Below, one piece after another: positions 1 through 11,743 of a stretch of DNA of 64,000 nt. Made by a program: the position numbers and the translations under genes. Each line of letters begins with the position of its first letter. Positions within the stretch are counted from its first letter, which is position 1. The notes beneath the pieces are model-generated. The model was not told where the DNA came from and searched no databases. It saw nothing but the letters and a program-made list of their open reading frames with translations. The stretch is from Alistipes sp. GTDB taxonomy: Bacteria > Bacteroidota > Bacteroidia > Bacteroidales > Rikenellaceae. The DNA is taken from the NCBI GenBank assembly GCA_029059935.1, contig JAIDUZ010000069.1, positions 1 through 64,000 on the forward strand. Direction: 5' to 3'.

Positions 1-34
1 TCCGCACGCATCGTGGAGGTGGCGGGAGTCGAAC
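1..34. repeat. 34-bp direct repeat of 149-182, which spans the tmRNA 3' end (possible att duplication); may extend left of the window
   Basis: tccgcacgcatcgtggaggtggcgggagtcgaac is identical at 1-34 and 149-182. Confidence 0.9.
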
Positions 35-129
35 GTGGCGAAGCCATCCTCACCGAGGAAGCGCCGCAGTTGTCCGCAGAGCGGTCGGTGCGGGGTTTCG
101 CGACCGAGGTAACCCGCGTCCCGAAAACA

Positions 130-145
130 TTCCGGAGAACCGGAA
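130..145 (-). terminator. putative tmRNA terminator
   Basis: Perfect TTCCGG-agaa-CCGGAA hairpin followed on the minus strand by a U-rich stretch (tgtttt), just downstream of the tmRNA 3' end. Confidence 0.5.
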
Positions 146-161
146 CGCTCCGCACGCATCG

Positions 162-562
162 TGGAGGTGGCGGGAGTCGAACCCGCGTCCAAACAGGGAA
201 CCCGAAAGCTTTCTACACGCTTAGTCGCCGTTTCGTCCTTCTACCCGAGCCTGGCAGGCGACAGCCGAACCCGGGTCCCAGTTCCTTGATTTTCGCACGT
301 CGGTCGGAACACCCCGGCGCACTATCTCCGAATCGATGATACCCCGTATGGAAAAGGATTAGGGAGCGGAACCCTCTTCCGGGATACTCGTCGCTGCGGC
401 TCCTTGGCCGCGGCGATTAAGCCAATTTTCCTTGAAAATTAGGCAGCGAGTGCATAGCTGTTATTGCCATTTGTAGTTCGAGCGTCGATATTTACGAGCT
501 GCCGCACAGCGCTCGGCGTGCTTACAATCAAACTCTGCCTGCTGTCAAAACCGGGCACCCCC
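162..562 (-). ncRNA. ssrA: tmRNA (transfer-messenger RNA)
   Basis: Minus strand begins GGGGGTGCCCGGTTTTGACAGCAGG and ends GGACGCGGGTTCGACTCCCGCCACCTCCA. The tag ORF at 439-483 (minus) reads GCT CGA ACT ACA AAT GGC AAT AAC AGC TAT GCA CTC GCT GCC TAA = ARTTNGNNSYALAA*. Confidence 0.96.
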
Positions 563-670
563 AGGTCGAACGGCGACAAAGCCGCAATTGGAAACGATGC
601 AAAAATAATACTTTATTTCGGATTTTCCGCATCCGGTGCCGTTTTTGCTTCCGGGCCCGATGCCGGCTAT

Positions 671-697
671 GCCGCAACAAAGGGTTGCGGCGTTTTT
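671..697 (+). terminator. intrinsic terminator-like hairpin upstream of ftsE
   Basis: GCCGCAAC-aaagg-GTTGCGGC followed by TTTTTTATTTT in + orientation. Confidence 0.6.
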
Positions 698-746
698 TAT
701 TTTCGATATTTTTTCCTTATCTTTACACTCCCAATCGGGTTTTCGC

Positions 747-1478
747 ATGAATCAGAAACCGGTCGTCAAACTTCGCAATGCCGCCATCTGTCACGCCGAC
801 GATACGTGCACGTCCGTCAAGCGTCTGTTGCGCGAGAGCGAGATGGTGCTTTCCGACGTCGACCTGGAGGTGGCTCCGGGCGAATTCGTCTATCTGATAG
901 GCCGTGTGGGCAGCGGCAAAAGCACCCTTATCAAGACGCTCTACGCCGAGGTGCCGTTGCTGACCGGCGAGGGGTACGTCGCCGGATTCAACCTGCGGAA
1001 ACTGCGCCGCCGCGACATCCCCCGCCTGCGCCGCCGCATCGGCATCGTCTTTCAGGACTACCAGCTGCTGACCGACCGCAATGTCTTCATGAATCTCCAT
1101 TATGTGATGAAAGCCACAGGCTGGAAGCGCCGGGAGGAGATTCACGAACGAATCGACCAGGTGCTGCGACTGGTCGACCTCGGGAACAAAAGCTACAAGA
1201 TGCCCTACGAACTTTCGGGCGGCGAGCAACAGCGCCTGGTCATCGCCCGTGCGTTGCTCAATACGCCCAAGGTCCTGCTGGCCGACGAGCCGACAGGCAA
1301 CCTCGACCCGGTGACGGCCGACGGCATCATGCAGCTGTTCCGCGAAATCACCAAAAGCGGATGCGCCGTCATCATGTCGACGCACAACACTTCGCTGCTT
1401 GAGAGCTACCCTGCCCGAGCCGTTCTTTTTGCACAGGGCCATATCCGCGAAGTCGACCTCGAAGCCGAATTGTCGTAG
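747..1478 (+). CDS. ftsE: FtsE-like ABC transporter ATP-binding protein
   Basis: Walker A GRVGSGKST, signature LSGGEQQR, Walker B VLLADEPTGNLD. Start trimmed to MNQKPVVKL. Confidence 0.85.
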   Translation: MNQKPVVKLRNAAICHADDTCTSVKRLLRESEMVLSDVDLEVAPGEFVYLIGRVGSGKSTLIKTLYAEVPLLTGEGYVAGFNLRKLRRRDIPRLRRRIGIVFQDYQLLTDRNVFMNLHYVMKATGWKRREEIHERIDQVLRLVDLGNKSYKMPYELSGGEQQRLVIARALLNTPKVLLADEPTGNLDPVTADGIMQLFREITKSGCAVIMSTHNTSLLESYPARAVLFAQGHIREVDLEAELS

Positions 1479-1674
1479 TTTGTGCTGCCGGGAATCCCGA
1501 CAGGACCGAATTTTCGGTCGCCCCCATTCATGTCTGACGGTTGTCCTTGCACCTTATAGCGCAGACGCCCCGTTCGCTCCGGATTCCATCGGTAATCTTT
1601 GGGGTTCCGGGTACCGGTCAGCCCTGCTGTTTCTCATCCCGCTTTTCCGGTTCGGCCGGGCCCCGAACGCTTGC

Positions 1675-1701
1675 TTGTTTGGGAAATTATACCTATATTT
1701 G
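1675..1701 (+). promoter_or_regulatory. Bacteroidetes-type promoter upstream of gyrB
   Basis: TTG near -33 and TATATTTG matching TAnnTTTG at 1694-1701, 23 nt before the ATG. Confidence 0.5.
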
Positions 1702-1714
1702 TACGATATTTTAA

Positions 1715-3679
<1,965 letters not shown>

Positions 3680-3751
3680 GTTTATCGAACAGGGGATTAT
3701 CCTTCGGGGTAATCCCTTGCTTTATGTGACACGACCCAAATATTTTGCATC

Positions 3752-4381
3752 ATGAAAGTTACGGTAATCGGAGTCGCCGGAGGAACCGGTTCGGGAAAAT
3801 CGACGCTCGTCAAGCGGCTGCAGGAAGCTTTCCAGGGTGACGACGTGGTGACGCTCTGCCACGACTACTACTACAAGGCCCATCCGGAACTCTCCTACGA
3901 AGAGCGCACGAAGCTCAACTACGACCATCCCCAGGCGTTCGATACGCAAATGCTTGTCGAACATATCAAGGCGTTGAAAGAGAACGTGCCTATCGAACAT
4001 CCGGTCTATTCGTTCGTCGACCATGACCGTCTGCCCGAGACCGTAAGCGTGAAACCGTCGAAAGTCATCATCGTCGACGGCATTCTGATATTCGAAAACA
4101 AGGAGTTGCGCGAATTGATGGACATCAAGGTTTACGTCGACACCGACGCCGACCTGCGCCTGGCCCGCCGTATCCTGCGCGACGTCTGCGACCGCGGCCG
4201 CACCATGCAGTCGGTCATTTCGCAGTACACTTCGACCGTGAAGCCCATGCACGAAGAGTTCGTCGAGCCCTCGAAGAAGTATGCCGACGTCATCATCCCC
4301 GAAGGCGGATTCAATTCCGTGGCCGTAGCCATGCTGATTCAGAACATCCGCTCGCTTATCGAACGGGAGCAGAACGGCTGA
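3752..4381 (+). CDS. udk: uridine kinase
   Basis: GVAGGTGSGKSTLVKRL, CHDYYYK, NYDHPQAFD; ~209 aa. Confidence 0.95.
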   Translation: MKVTVIGVAGGTGSGKSTLVKRLQEAFQGDDVVTLCHDYYYKAHPELSYEERTKLNYDHPQAFDTQMLVEHIKALKENVPIEHPVYSFVDHDRLPETVSVKPSKVIIVDGILIFENKELRELMDIKVYVDTDADLRLARRILRDVCDRGRTMQSVISQYTSTVKPMHEEFVEPSKKYADVIIPEGGFNSVAVAMLIQNIRSLIEREQNG

Positions 4382-4394
4382 TGTCCCCGACAAA

Positions 4395-4438
4395 CATGAA
4401 AGAGCCTCGGTACTTGCTGGTACCGAGGCTCTTTCATG
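4395..4438. terminator. bidirectional intrinsic terminator
   Basis: Long perfect inverted repeat catgaaagagcctcggtac/gtaccgaggctctttcatg between convergent genes. Confidence 0.8.
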
Positions 4439-4498
4439 TTGCTCCCGAACATACATAACGCGGAAAACCAGGACGGCATCTTTCGAACGGAGGTTCGC

Positions 4499-5713
4499 CT
4501 ATTGCGCTTTTCTCCTGACGGAGATGTCGAGTCTGTACTCACAACCGTCTTTCATGGCTATGGCGCGCACCAATGTTTCACCGGTATTGGGATCGAGATC
4601 GGAGAAAATCGTGATTATATCGTACTCGAACGGTACCAGGATACGCCCCGCATTGTTGAGAATGCCGAATCGCAACAGGCCCGACGGGTCGGGGCGAGCC
4701 GCTACGACATGCCCGTATTTTCCGCCGTCCTGCAACCGATAGACTTCGTATTCCAGCACGGGTATTCCGTTACGATTGATAAGCGTGTAGGCCATCTCCC
4801 CGTCCTTGTCGCGTCCGACCCAGGTATTGGTGTATTCGAACGAAGTCGCCTCATCGTACTGACAAGGAATCACTTCCTGTCCCTTACGGTCGATGTAGCC
4901 GAATGCCAGACTGCCCCCGGCGACGACCTTGCTGACCAGAGCCCGGTCTTTCCGGAAACCGTCGACACTGTAATAACTGCACGGAACCACAACCCGCCCC
5001 GTTGTGTCTATGAAGCCCCATTTCACATAATACTTGCCTTGGATGCCGACCTGGGCCACTCCGTCATCCTCGAAATCGCGGGCTTCATCGTACCGTACGG
5101 GAATCCGCAGTCGACCGCCGGTGGTGACAAAACCATATTTGCCCACGAATTTTTTCTTCGGATTCGTGCGTATGATACCGGGAGGCGGAGGTTCGGGAGC
5201 TTCGTATTTGCCAAAACCCGCCGGAGCCAGTCCGCAGGAGAATTCCGTGGCACAGAAATCATATTCGAGAGGCGTGACATGGCCGGTCGTATCGACCAAC
5301 GAGAAGCGCGGAGCGTCGCCCGCCTCCGTTTGCGCAACGAAGACTCCGCAGACGAAATTTCCCAGGTCGTCCCATTCGACGGGCACGACGATTCGTCCCT
5401 TGCGGTCGATAGCTCCATATTTGCCGGATTTTCCCACGACGGCGAATCCGTTATGAAATCGGTTGCCATTGTCATAGGATGGCGGTACAATCTCCCGGCC
5501 CAACGTGTCGACATATCCATAACGGCCGTTCTTCCCGACTCCCGGATTGGTTACCCATACACCGCCCCGATTGACCAGGATGATTCCATCGTCGGCCTGG
5601 GTCCAGACAGCGTCGTATCTGGAACGCAGTTTCCGCCACACTTCGGGCGACTGGGCCGAAGCCGAAACACTGCCGGCCAACAGAATCGCCAGAATAAAGC
5701 ATTGTTTCATCAT
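4499..5713 (-). CDS. WG-repeat-containing secreted protein
   Basis: Signal peptide [21 protein letters not shown]; repeated [17 protein letters not shown] / [17 protein letters not shown] / [16 protein letters not shown] motifs. Confidence 0.85.
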   Translation of the reverse strand: MMKQCFILAILLAGSVSASAQSPEVWRKLRSRYDAVWTQADDGIILVNRGGVWVTNPGVGKNGRYGYVDTLGREIVPPSYDNGNRFHNGFAVVGKSGKYGAIDRKGRIVVPVEWDDLGNFVCGVFVAQTEAGDAPRFSLVDTTGHVTPLEYDFCATEFSCGLAPAGFGKYEAPEPPPPGIIRTNPKKKFVGKYGFVTTGGRLRIPVRYDEARDFEDDGVAQVGIQGKYYVKWGFIDTTGRVVVPCSYYSVDGFRKDRALVSKVVAGGSLAFGYIDRKGQEVIPCQYDEATSFEYTNTWVGRDKDGEMAYTLINRNGIPVLEYEVYRLQDGGKYGHVVAARPDPSGLLRFGILNNAGRILVPFEYDIITIFSDLDPNTGETLVRAIAMKDGCEYRLDISVRRKAQ

Positions 5714-8391
5714 ATGCCTGCTATTTTCTTGATTTCGTTCAGTTTGTTGAGCGCTTCGAGCGGGGTCAGCACATCGAGGTCGAGGCCCTTGATTTGGTCG
5801 CGAATCTGCACGAGGACGGGGTCCTCCAGCTGGAACATCGACAACTGCATGTTCTGCGAATTGTTCTCGGCGGCTTCGCGCACCGATTGCGCCGACGGTT
5901 TGCGGTTGCTCCGTTCTTTCAGACTACGGCTCGGCACGATTTCGTTGCTGCCGTAGACCAGTTCGAGATTGCGCAGAATCTCGTCGGCGCGCGATACCAC
6001 CGACACCGGCATGCCGGCCATGCGAGCGACGTGAATACCGAACGAGTGTTCGGTCCCGCCCCGTTCGAGCTTGCGCAGGAAGACGATCTGATTGCCCACC
6101 TCCTTGACCGCCACATGGTAATTTTTCACGCGCGGACACATCTGTTCCATCTCGTTGAGCTCGTGATAATGCGTCGCGAAGAGCGTTTTGGCGTGGGCCG
6201 CAGGATGATTGTGGAGGTACTCGACCATCGCCCAGGCAATGGAGATGCCGTCGTAGGTACTCGTGCCGCGGCCTATTTCGTCCAGCAGCACGATGCTGCG
6301 GTCGGAGATGTTGTTCAGAATGCTGGCCGATTCGAGCATCTCGACCATGAAGGTCGATTCGCCCTGCGAAATGTTGTCCGAAGCGCCCACACGGGTGAAA
6401 ATCTTGTCCACCACGCCGATATGGGCCGACTTGGCCGGCACGAACGACCCTATCTGCGCCATCAGGATGATGAGCGCCGTCTGCCGCAGCAACGCCGACT
6501 TACCCGACATGTTGGGACCCGTAATCATGACGATTTGCTGCTGCTTGTCGTCGAGCATGATGTCGTTGGGAATGTATTCCTCGCCCACGGGCATCAGGGT
6601 CTCGATGACCGGATGGCGCCCCTGCTTGATTTCGATACGTTTTCCCTCGTCGAGCACCGGGCGCACGTAATGCCGCTCGCAGGCGATGCGGGCGAACGAC
6701 TGGAGGCAGTCGATGCGGGCTACGGTCGCCGCACTCTCCTGCAAGGTCTTGAGCGTGGTGCGGACGAATCCCATCAGCTCGTTGTAGATGCGCTGTTCGA
6801 GAACGAGCATCTTCTCTTCAGCCCCCAGAATCTTCTCCTCGTACTCCTTGAGTTCTTCGGTGATATAGCGTTCGGCATTGGCCAGGGTCTGCTTGCGTAT
6901 CCACGTATCGGGCACCTTGTCCTTGTGGGTGTTGCGGACCTCGATATAATAGCCGAAGACATTGTTGTAGCTCAACTTGAGCGACGGGATGCCGGTCGCT
7001 TCGCTCTCGCGCTGCTGTATCTGCGCAAGGTAGTCCTTGCCGTGCAGCGCAATGCGGCGCAGGTCGTCGAGTTCGGGGTCCACGCCGTCGGCGATGATTC
7101 CGCCTTTCTGTATCTGGTTGTTCTGCGGGTCGGGATAGATTTCGCGGGCTATGCGGTCGCGCACGTCCGCAAGTGCATCGAGTTCGCGGGCCAGCATCGT
7201 CATGCGGGCGTCGCCGCTCTCCTCCAGCTCCTGTTTGAGCGTCTCAATGGCCGAGAGCGAATTTTTCAGCTGCACGAACTCGCGGGGCGTCACCTTGGCC
7301 GCCGCCACACGCGAAGCGATGCGCTCCAGGTCGCCGATGAGCGCGACTTGCGCACGGATGCGTTCGCTGAAGTCGGTGGCGCCGACAAAGAATTCCACGA
7401 TGTCGAGCCGCTCGTTGATGCGCATCGGGTTCTTGATAGGCATGGCAATCCAGCGTTTCAGCAGACGTCCGCCCATCGGCGTGAGCGTGCGGTCGATCGC
7501 CTCGGCAAAACTGCCCTTTCCGCGGCTGCCGTTCGTGGAGAAGAGTTCCAGATTGCGGATTGTGAACTTGTCGATCCACACATAATCCTCCTGGTCGAGG
7601 CGCGAAATCGACTTGATGTGCGCGATGTCGCGGTGCTCGGTGAATTCGAGATAATGAAGAATGGCGCCGGCGGCTGCGATTCCGCCGGTGAAGCCGTCTA
7701 TGCCGAAGCCTTTGAGCGACTTGGTGCCGAACTGCCTGCAGAGCTTTTCGCGGTTGACCTCCTCCGAAAAGACCCATTCGTCGAGCCGGTAGGTATAAAG
7801 CCGCGAACCGAAAGCGTTCGAAAAACGGTCTTCGTAACCGCGCTGGTAAATCACCTCCTTGGGTGCAAGATTGGAGATGAGTTTGTCGACGTAGGAATCC
7901 GTACCTTCGGCAACATAGAACTCGCCCGTTGAAATATCGAGAAAGGCGATGCCCGTAACCTTGGGTCCGAAAAAGACCGAGGCCAGATAGGTATTCTCCT
8001 TGTTGGACAGGATGTTGTCGCCCATGACGACTCCCGGGGTGACCAGCTCGATGACCCCGCGCTTGACCAATCCCTTGACGGTCTTGGGGTCTTCCAGCTG
8101 CTCGCAGATGGCTACCCGTTCGCCCGCCCGCACCAGCTTGGGCAGATAGGTGTCGATGGCATGGTAGGGAAAGCCGGCCAGCTCGACATAGGACGCCGAA
8201 CCGTTGGCGCGGCGCGTGAGGGTGATGCCCAGAATGCCGCTCGCCTTGATGGCGTCTTCCCCGAACGTCTCGTAGAAGTCGCCGACACGGAACAGCAGCA
8301 CCGCATCGGGATGCACCGCCTTGATGGCGTAATACTGCTTCATCAAGGGCGTCTCGACGTATTTTTTTTCGGTTTTCTTTTCGGAAGCCAC
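5710..8391 (-). CDS. mutS: DNA mismatch repair protein MutS (likely GTG start)
   Basis: [77 protein letters not shown] extends to 8472 but homology starts near 8391. Confidence 0.95.
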   Translation of the reverse strand: MASEKKTEKKYVETPLMKQYYAIKAVHPDAVLLFRVGDFYETFGEDAIKASGILGITLTRRANGSASYVELAGFPYHAIDTYLPKLVRAGERVAICEQLEDPKTVKGLVKRGVIELVTPGVVMGDNILSNKENTYLASVFFGPKVTGIAFLDISTGEFYVAEGTDSYVDKLISNLAPKEVIYQRGYEDRFSNAFGSRLYTYRLDEWVFSEEVNREKLCRQFGTKSLKGFGIDGFTGGIAAAGAILHYLEFTEHRDIAHIKSISRLDQEDYVWIDKFTIRNLELFSTNGSRGKGSFAEAIDRTLTPMGGRLLKRWIAMPIKNPMRINERLDIVEFFVGATDFSERIRAQVALIGDLERIASRVAAAKVTPREFVQLKNSLSAIETLKQELEESGDARMTMLARELDALADVRDRIAREIYPDPQNNQIQKGGIIADGVDPELDDLRRIALHGKDYLAQIQQRESEATGIPSLKLSYNNVFGYYIEVRNTHKDKVPDTWIRKQTLANAERYITEELKEYEEKILGAEEKMLVLEQRIYNELMGFVRTTLKTLQESAATVARIDCLQSFARIACERHYVRPVLDEGKRIEIKQGRHPVIETLMPVGEEYIPNDIMLDDKQQQIVMITGPNMSGKSALLRQTALIILMAQIGSFVPAKSAHIGVVDKIFTRVGASDNISQGESTFMVEMLESASILNNISDRSIVLLDEIGRGTSTYDGISIAWAMVEYLHNHPAAHAKTLFATHYHELNEMEQMCPRVKNYHVAVKEVGNQIVFLRKLERGGTEHSFGIHVARMAGMPVSVVSRADEILRNLELVYGSNEIVPSRSLKERSNRKPSAQSVREAAENNSQNMQLSMFQLEDPVLVQIRDQIKGLDLDVLTPLEALNKLNEIKKIAGI

Positions 8392-8690
8392 AATAAGATA
8401 TTGTAAATAATGATACAGGCAAAGATAACGGATTTCGGCGGCCCGACCAAACCCGAAAGAAATATTTTTCACTATTGGTCATCCAGTCCCGCAGAATCGG
8501 ACTTCGCACAAGAGCCACAACTATCAATCTGTTGCTTAACGGACTAATAGACTCAATCTAAAGTGGTACTTCATGTATTCGTTCGAGTACCGACAAGGTC
8601 TTGTACCCCCGGAAACCGACGGCGGACCAGGCTGTGATTTCGGCTCCGGATGCGGCGAAATTTCCGATGCTTTCCCGAAGGGCGAACGTC

Positions 8691-9281
8691 TCAGATGATG
8701 CCGCAGTCGGCGAAGACCCGGCGATAGAATTCGGCTTTCCACTCGACGGGGCGCGGATAGGCCCGCGACGACGACGGCATCCGCCACAGACGCAGCCGAC
8801 ACCCGGCGAAATCAGCGTCCACGCAACCCCCGACCGGAGGTTCTTCGCACCCGACGATGGAGCGCAGCGTGTCGGTGGCCTTTTGTCCCGTAGTGACGAT
8901 GGTGCGGCACGCCGGAATCCGGGCCAGCAAGGCTGCCAAATCGACCTCTTGCACTACTTGAAGAAAATTGTCCGATGCGTTGTCTTTCAGCCGGATGACC
9001 TCGACGGCCGTGTCGTATAGGGCAATCCCCCGCTCGCGGCAGAAAGCCTCGATTCGCTCCTTGTCGAAACGCTTGGCATCGGGTGAGAGAAAATGCGTTT
9101 TGTCACCCGCGGCCAGGTAGCCCACGATGCGCCACATGTCGTTCTGCAAATTAGGATAGAAAAATTCCATCGACCAGCGGTGGCGCTGGGGCGGAAAGCT
9201 GCCCAGCATCAGCAGCCGGGCGCCGGAGGGCAGGAAAGGTTCGAGCGGATGGCGTTCACCGGGATTATCGTTCGCATTCAT
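8691..9281 (-). CDS. uracil-DNA glycosylase superfamily protein
   Basis: LMLGSFPPQRHRWSMEFFYPNLQNDMWRIVGYL and ALYDTAVEVIRLKDNASD resemble the UDG-superfamily fold. Confidence 0.7.
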   Translation of the reverse strand: MNANDNPGERHPLEPFLPSGARLLMLGSFPPQRHRWSMEFFYPNLQNDMWRIVGYLAAGDKTHFLSPDAKRFDKERIEAFCRERGIALYDTAVEVIRLKDNASDNFLQVVQEVDLAALLARIPACRTIVTTGQKATDTLRSIVGCEEPPVGGCVDADFAGCRLRLWRMPSSSRAYPRPVEWKAEFYRRVFADCGII

Positions 9282-9332
9282 GCAACAAAAGTACAAAAGC
9301 CCGGCGACAATCGAAAGATAATGCGGACTTTT

Positions 9333-9714
9333 GCCCGCAATACCCCGCCGAGTGTTTGTTCGTGGCGAAAAATTTCCTACTTTTGTGGTGCTTGGGTTGC
9401 ACCCCTAAGCAGACATATCGGAAAGTGTTTTCGCTTTTTGTCCTTACGTGAAAATGTGGAAGTTTTCAAGTGCAAGAGGACGACGAACAGCACTCATTTC
9501 TTGTTTAGATGTTGGCAGGGATGCGTTCTGCACCCCTATATCCCATATCTATTCAAGTGTGGGGTATTGCATCGTTTATTCTTGTACAGGTCTTTCCACA
9601 ACCTTCACGTAGATAAACGAAATTCAGCTCCACACTTTCTTTTTGCACATAACCCGCCGCATAGGAGTTGTACGGTAATAGAATTTGAACTCGAAAACTC
9701 AAATTTATATTGCT
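9333..9714 (+). promoter_or_regulatory. promoter plus long structured leader of BspA-like locus A, repeated at 55025-55406 (minus)
   Basis: TTTG(9355-9358)-N19-TACTTTTG(9378-9385), then ~320 nt to the ATG at 9715. Hairpins at 9518-9535 and 9555-9637, the latter followed by TTCTTTTT; all conserved in locus B. Confidence 0.7.
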
Positions 9715-11731
9715 ATGAAAAAACTATTTCTTTTAACCGCACTGTTCGTCGCGGCAGTGTTCCCGTCGTGCAGCAAGCACGACGGCGTCGAAACGCCCGA
9801 CCCTCAGCCGCTCGCCATCGCATTCGCCGAGGGCAATTCGTTGCAGTTCGATGCCGGCGAGACCAAGACCGTCCACTACACCATTACGGGCGGCAGCGGC
9901 AACACCGTGGTAAAAGCCGAGATGCAAACTTCTGACGACGCCTATGCAGTGGAAACGACACCTGCTTCGGCAACCGAAGGGACGATTACGATTACAGCCA
10001 AAACGCCGGAGACCGAGAATAGTGTCGTCGTCACCGTGTCGGACGGCTCGCAGACCGTTACGGCCGAAATCGCCGTGTCGGCAAAGCCCATTCCCGAAGA
10101 ACTTGCCATTGCATTCGCCGAGGGCAACGAACTCTTCTTTGGCGTCGACGAGACCAAGACCGTCCACTACACCATCACGGGCGGCAGCGACAAAACCGTC
10201 GTGACGGCCGAGATGCAAACCCCCGACGATGCCTATACCGTAGAAACGACACCCGCTTCGGCAACGGAGGGAACAATTGCGATTACGGTCCAAAAGCCAA
10301 CCTATAATTGCGTAATCGTCACCGTATCGGACAGCGACCGGTCGATTACGGCATCGATAGACGTTACGGTATTTAAATGGCAAAACCGTTGCAGTAGAGA
10401 CTCCGGGCACGTTGTCGCAGCTGCTGGCGGACTATGATAAAACTACCATTACCGAACTGACCGTTATCGGCAATCTGAACGATAAGGATATTGCGACGCT
10501 GAAAAATCTTCCCAACCTTGCCGTTCTCGATATGGAGCATGTGAATTTGGAGGAGTTGCCGTGGATAGCATTCCAATACAAAACATCGTTGACCTCCGTC
10601 AAGCTGCCGCTGACACTGAAAACAATCGGGACCTACGCATTCTACCAGTGCACCGGTCTGACAAGCATCACGATTCCCGACAGCGTGACGTCGATCGAGG
10701 ACAGCGCATTCTGCGGTTGCAGCGGCCTGACAAGCATAACGATTCCCGACGGCGTGACGGAGATTGGGTTCTGCACATTCTACCTGTGCACCGGTCTGAC
10801 AAGCGTAACGATTGGTAACGGTGTGACGTCGATCGGGGAGGAAGCATTTTACAATTGCAACAAACTAACAAGCATAACGATTCCCGACGGTGTCACGTCA
10901 ATCGGGAACCACGCATTCATCGGTTGCAGCAGCCTGACAAGCATCACAATTCCCGACAGCGTGACGTCGATTGGGGAGGGGGCATTCTGCGGTTGCAGCC
11001 CGTCAAGCATAACGATTCCCGACAGCGTGACGTCAATCGAGGCGTACACATTCCGCTATTGCAGCAGTCTGACAAGCATTACGATTCCCGACGGTGTCAC
11101 GTCGATTGGGGACTTCGCATTCAGCGACTGCAGTGGCCTGACAAGCGTAACAATTGGCAACAGCGTGACGTCGATTGGGGAGGGGGCATTCTCCTATTGC
11201 AGCGATCTGACCAGCATAACGATTCCCGACAGCGTGACGTCAATCGAGGCGTACACATTCCGCTATTGCAGCAGTCTGAGGGCCTTTTACGGAAGATTCG
11301 CTTCATCGGACAATCGATATTTGATAATCGACGGTGAATTAGTTGCTTTTGCTTCGGCAGGCTTAACTTCCCATACGATTCCCGACAGCGTGACGTCAAT
11401 CGGGAACCACGCATTCTTCGGTTGCAGCGGCCTGACAAGCATCACGATTCCCGACAGCGTGACGTCAATCGGGAACTACGCATTCTCCGGTTGCAGCGGC
11501 CTGACAAGCATTACGATTCCCGACGGCGTGACGTCAATCGGGGGTGGCGCATTCTACAATTGCTACAAACTGACAAGCATCTATTGCAAGGCAATCGCCC
11601 CACCGAGTATCACAGCCGGTGTTTTTTATAGTTATAACGCAACGTTATATGTTCCGACAGGCAGCAAGGCGGCTTACGCTGCGGCTGCCGGATGGGAAAA
11701 TTTTAGAACAATCGAAGAAACCCAATTTTAA
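9715..11731 (+). pseudogene. BspA-like leucine-rich-repeat lipoprotein, locus A, split into two frames
   Basis: MKKLFLLTALFVAAVFPSCSK lipoprotein signal and two LAIAFAEGN...TVHYTITGGS domains. The frame ends at 10437; the +1 frame continues LNGKTVAVETPGTLSQLLADYDK then about 13 LRR units. Locus B is continuous across the same point. Confidence 0.85.
10620..11580 (+). repeat. tandem 69-bp (23-aa) LRR_5/BspA repeats
   Basis: Units of SITIPDSVTSIGxxAFxGCSGLT. Near-exact 67-bp copies at 11006-11072 and 11213-11279, spaced 207 bp (3 x 69). Confidence 0.9.
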
Positions 11732-11743
11732 AACATTCATATT

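Noticed and set aside
5794-7932. 712-aa + strand ORF
   Set aside because: Antisense to mutS.
10366-10386. Programmed frameshifting at TTTAAAT in locus A
   Set aside because: Joining the halves needs a +1 shift, whereas this resembles a -1-type slippery string in the wrong phase; a 14-nt net deletion versus locus B explains it more simply.
10620-11580. Regular ~69-bp repeats considered as a CRISPR-like array
   Set aside because: Repeats are in-frame coding LRR_5 units without unique spacers; no cas genes in the window.
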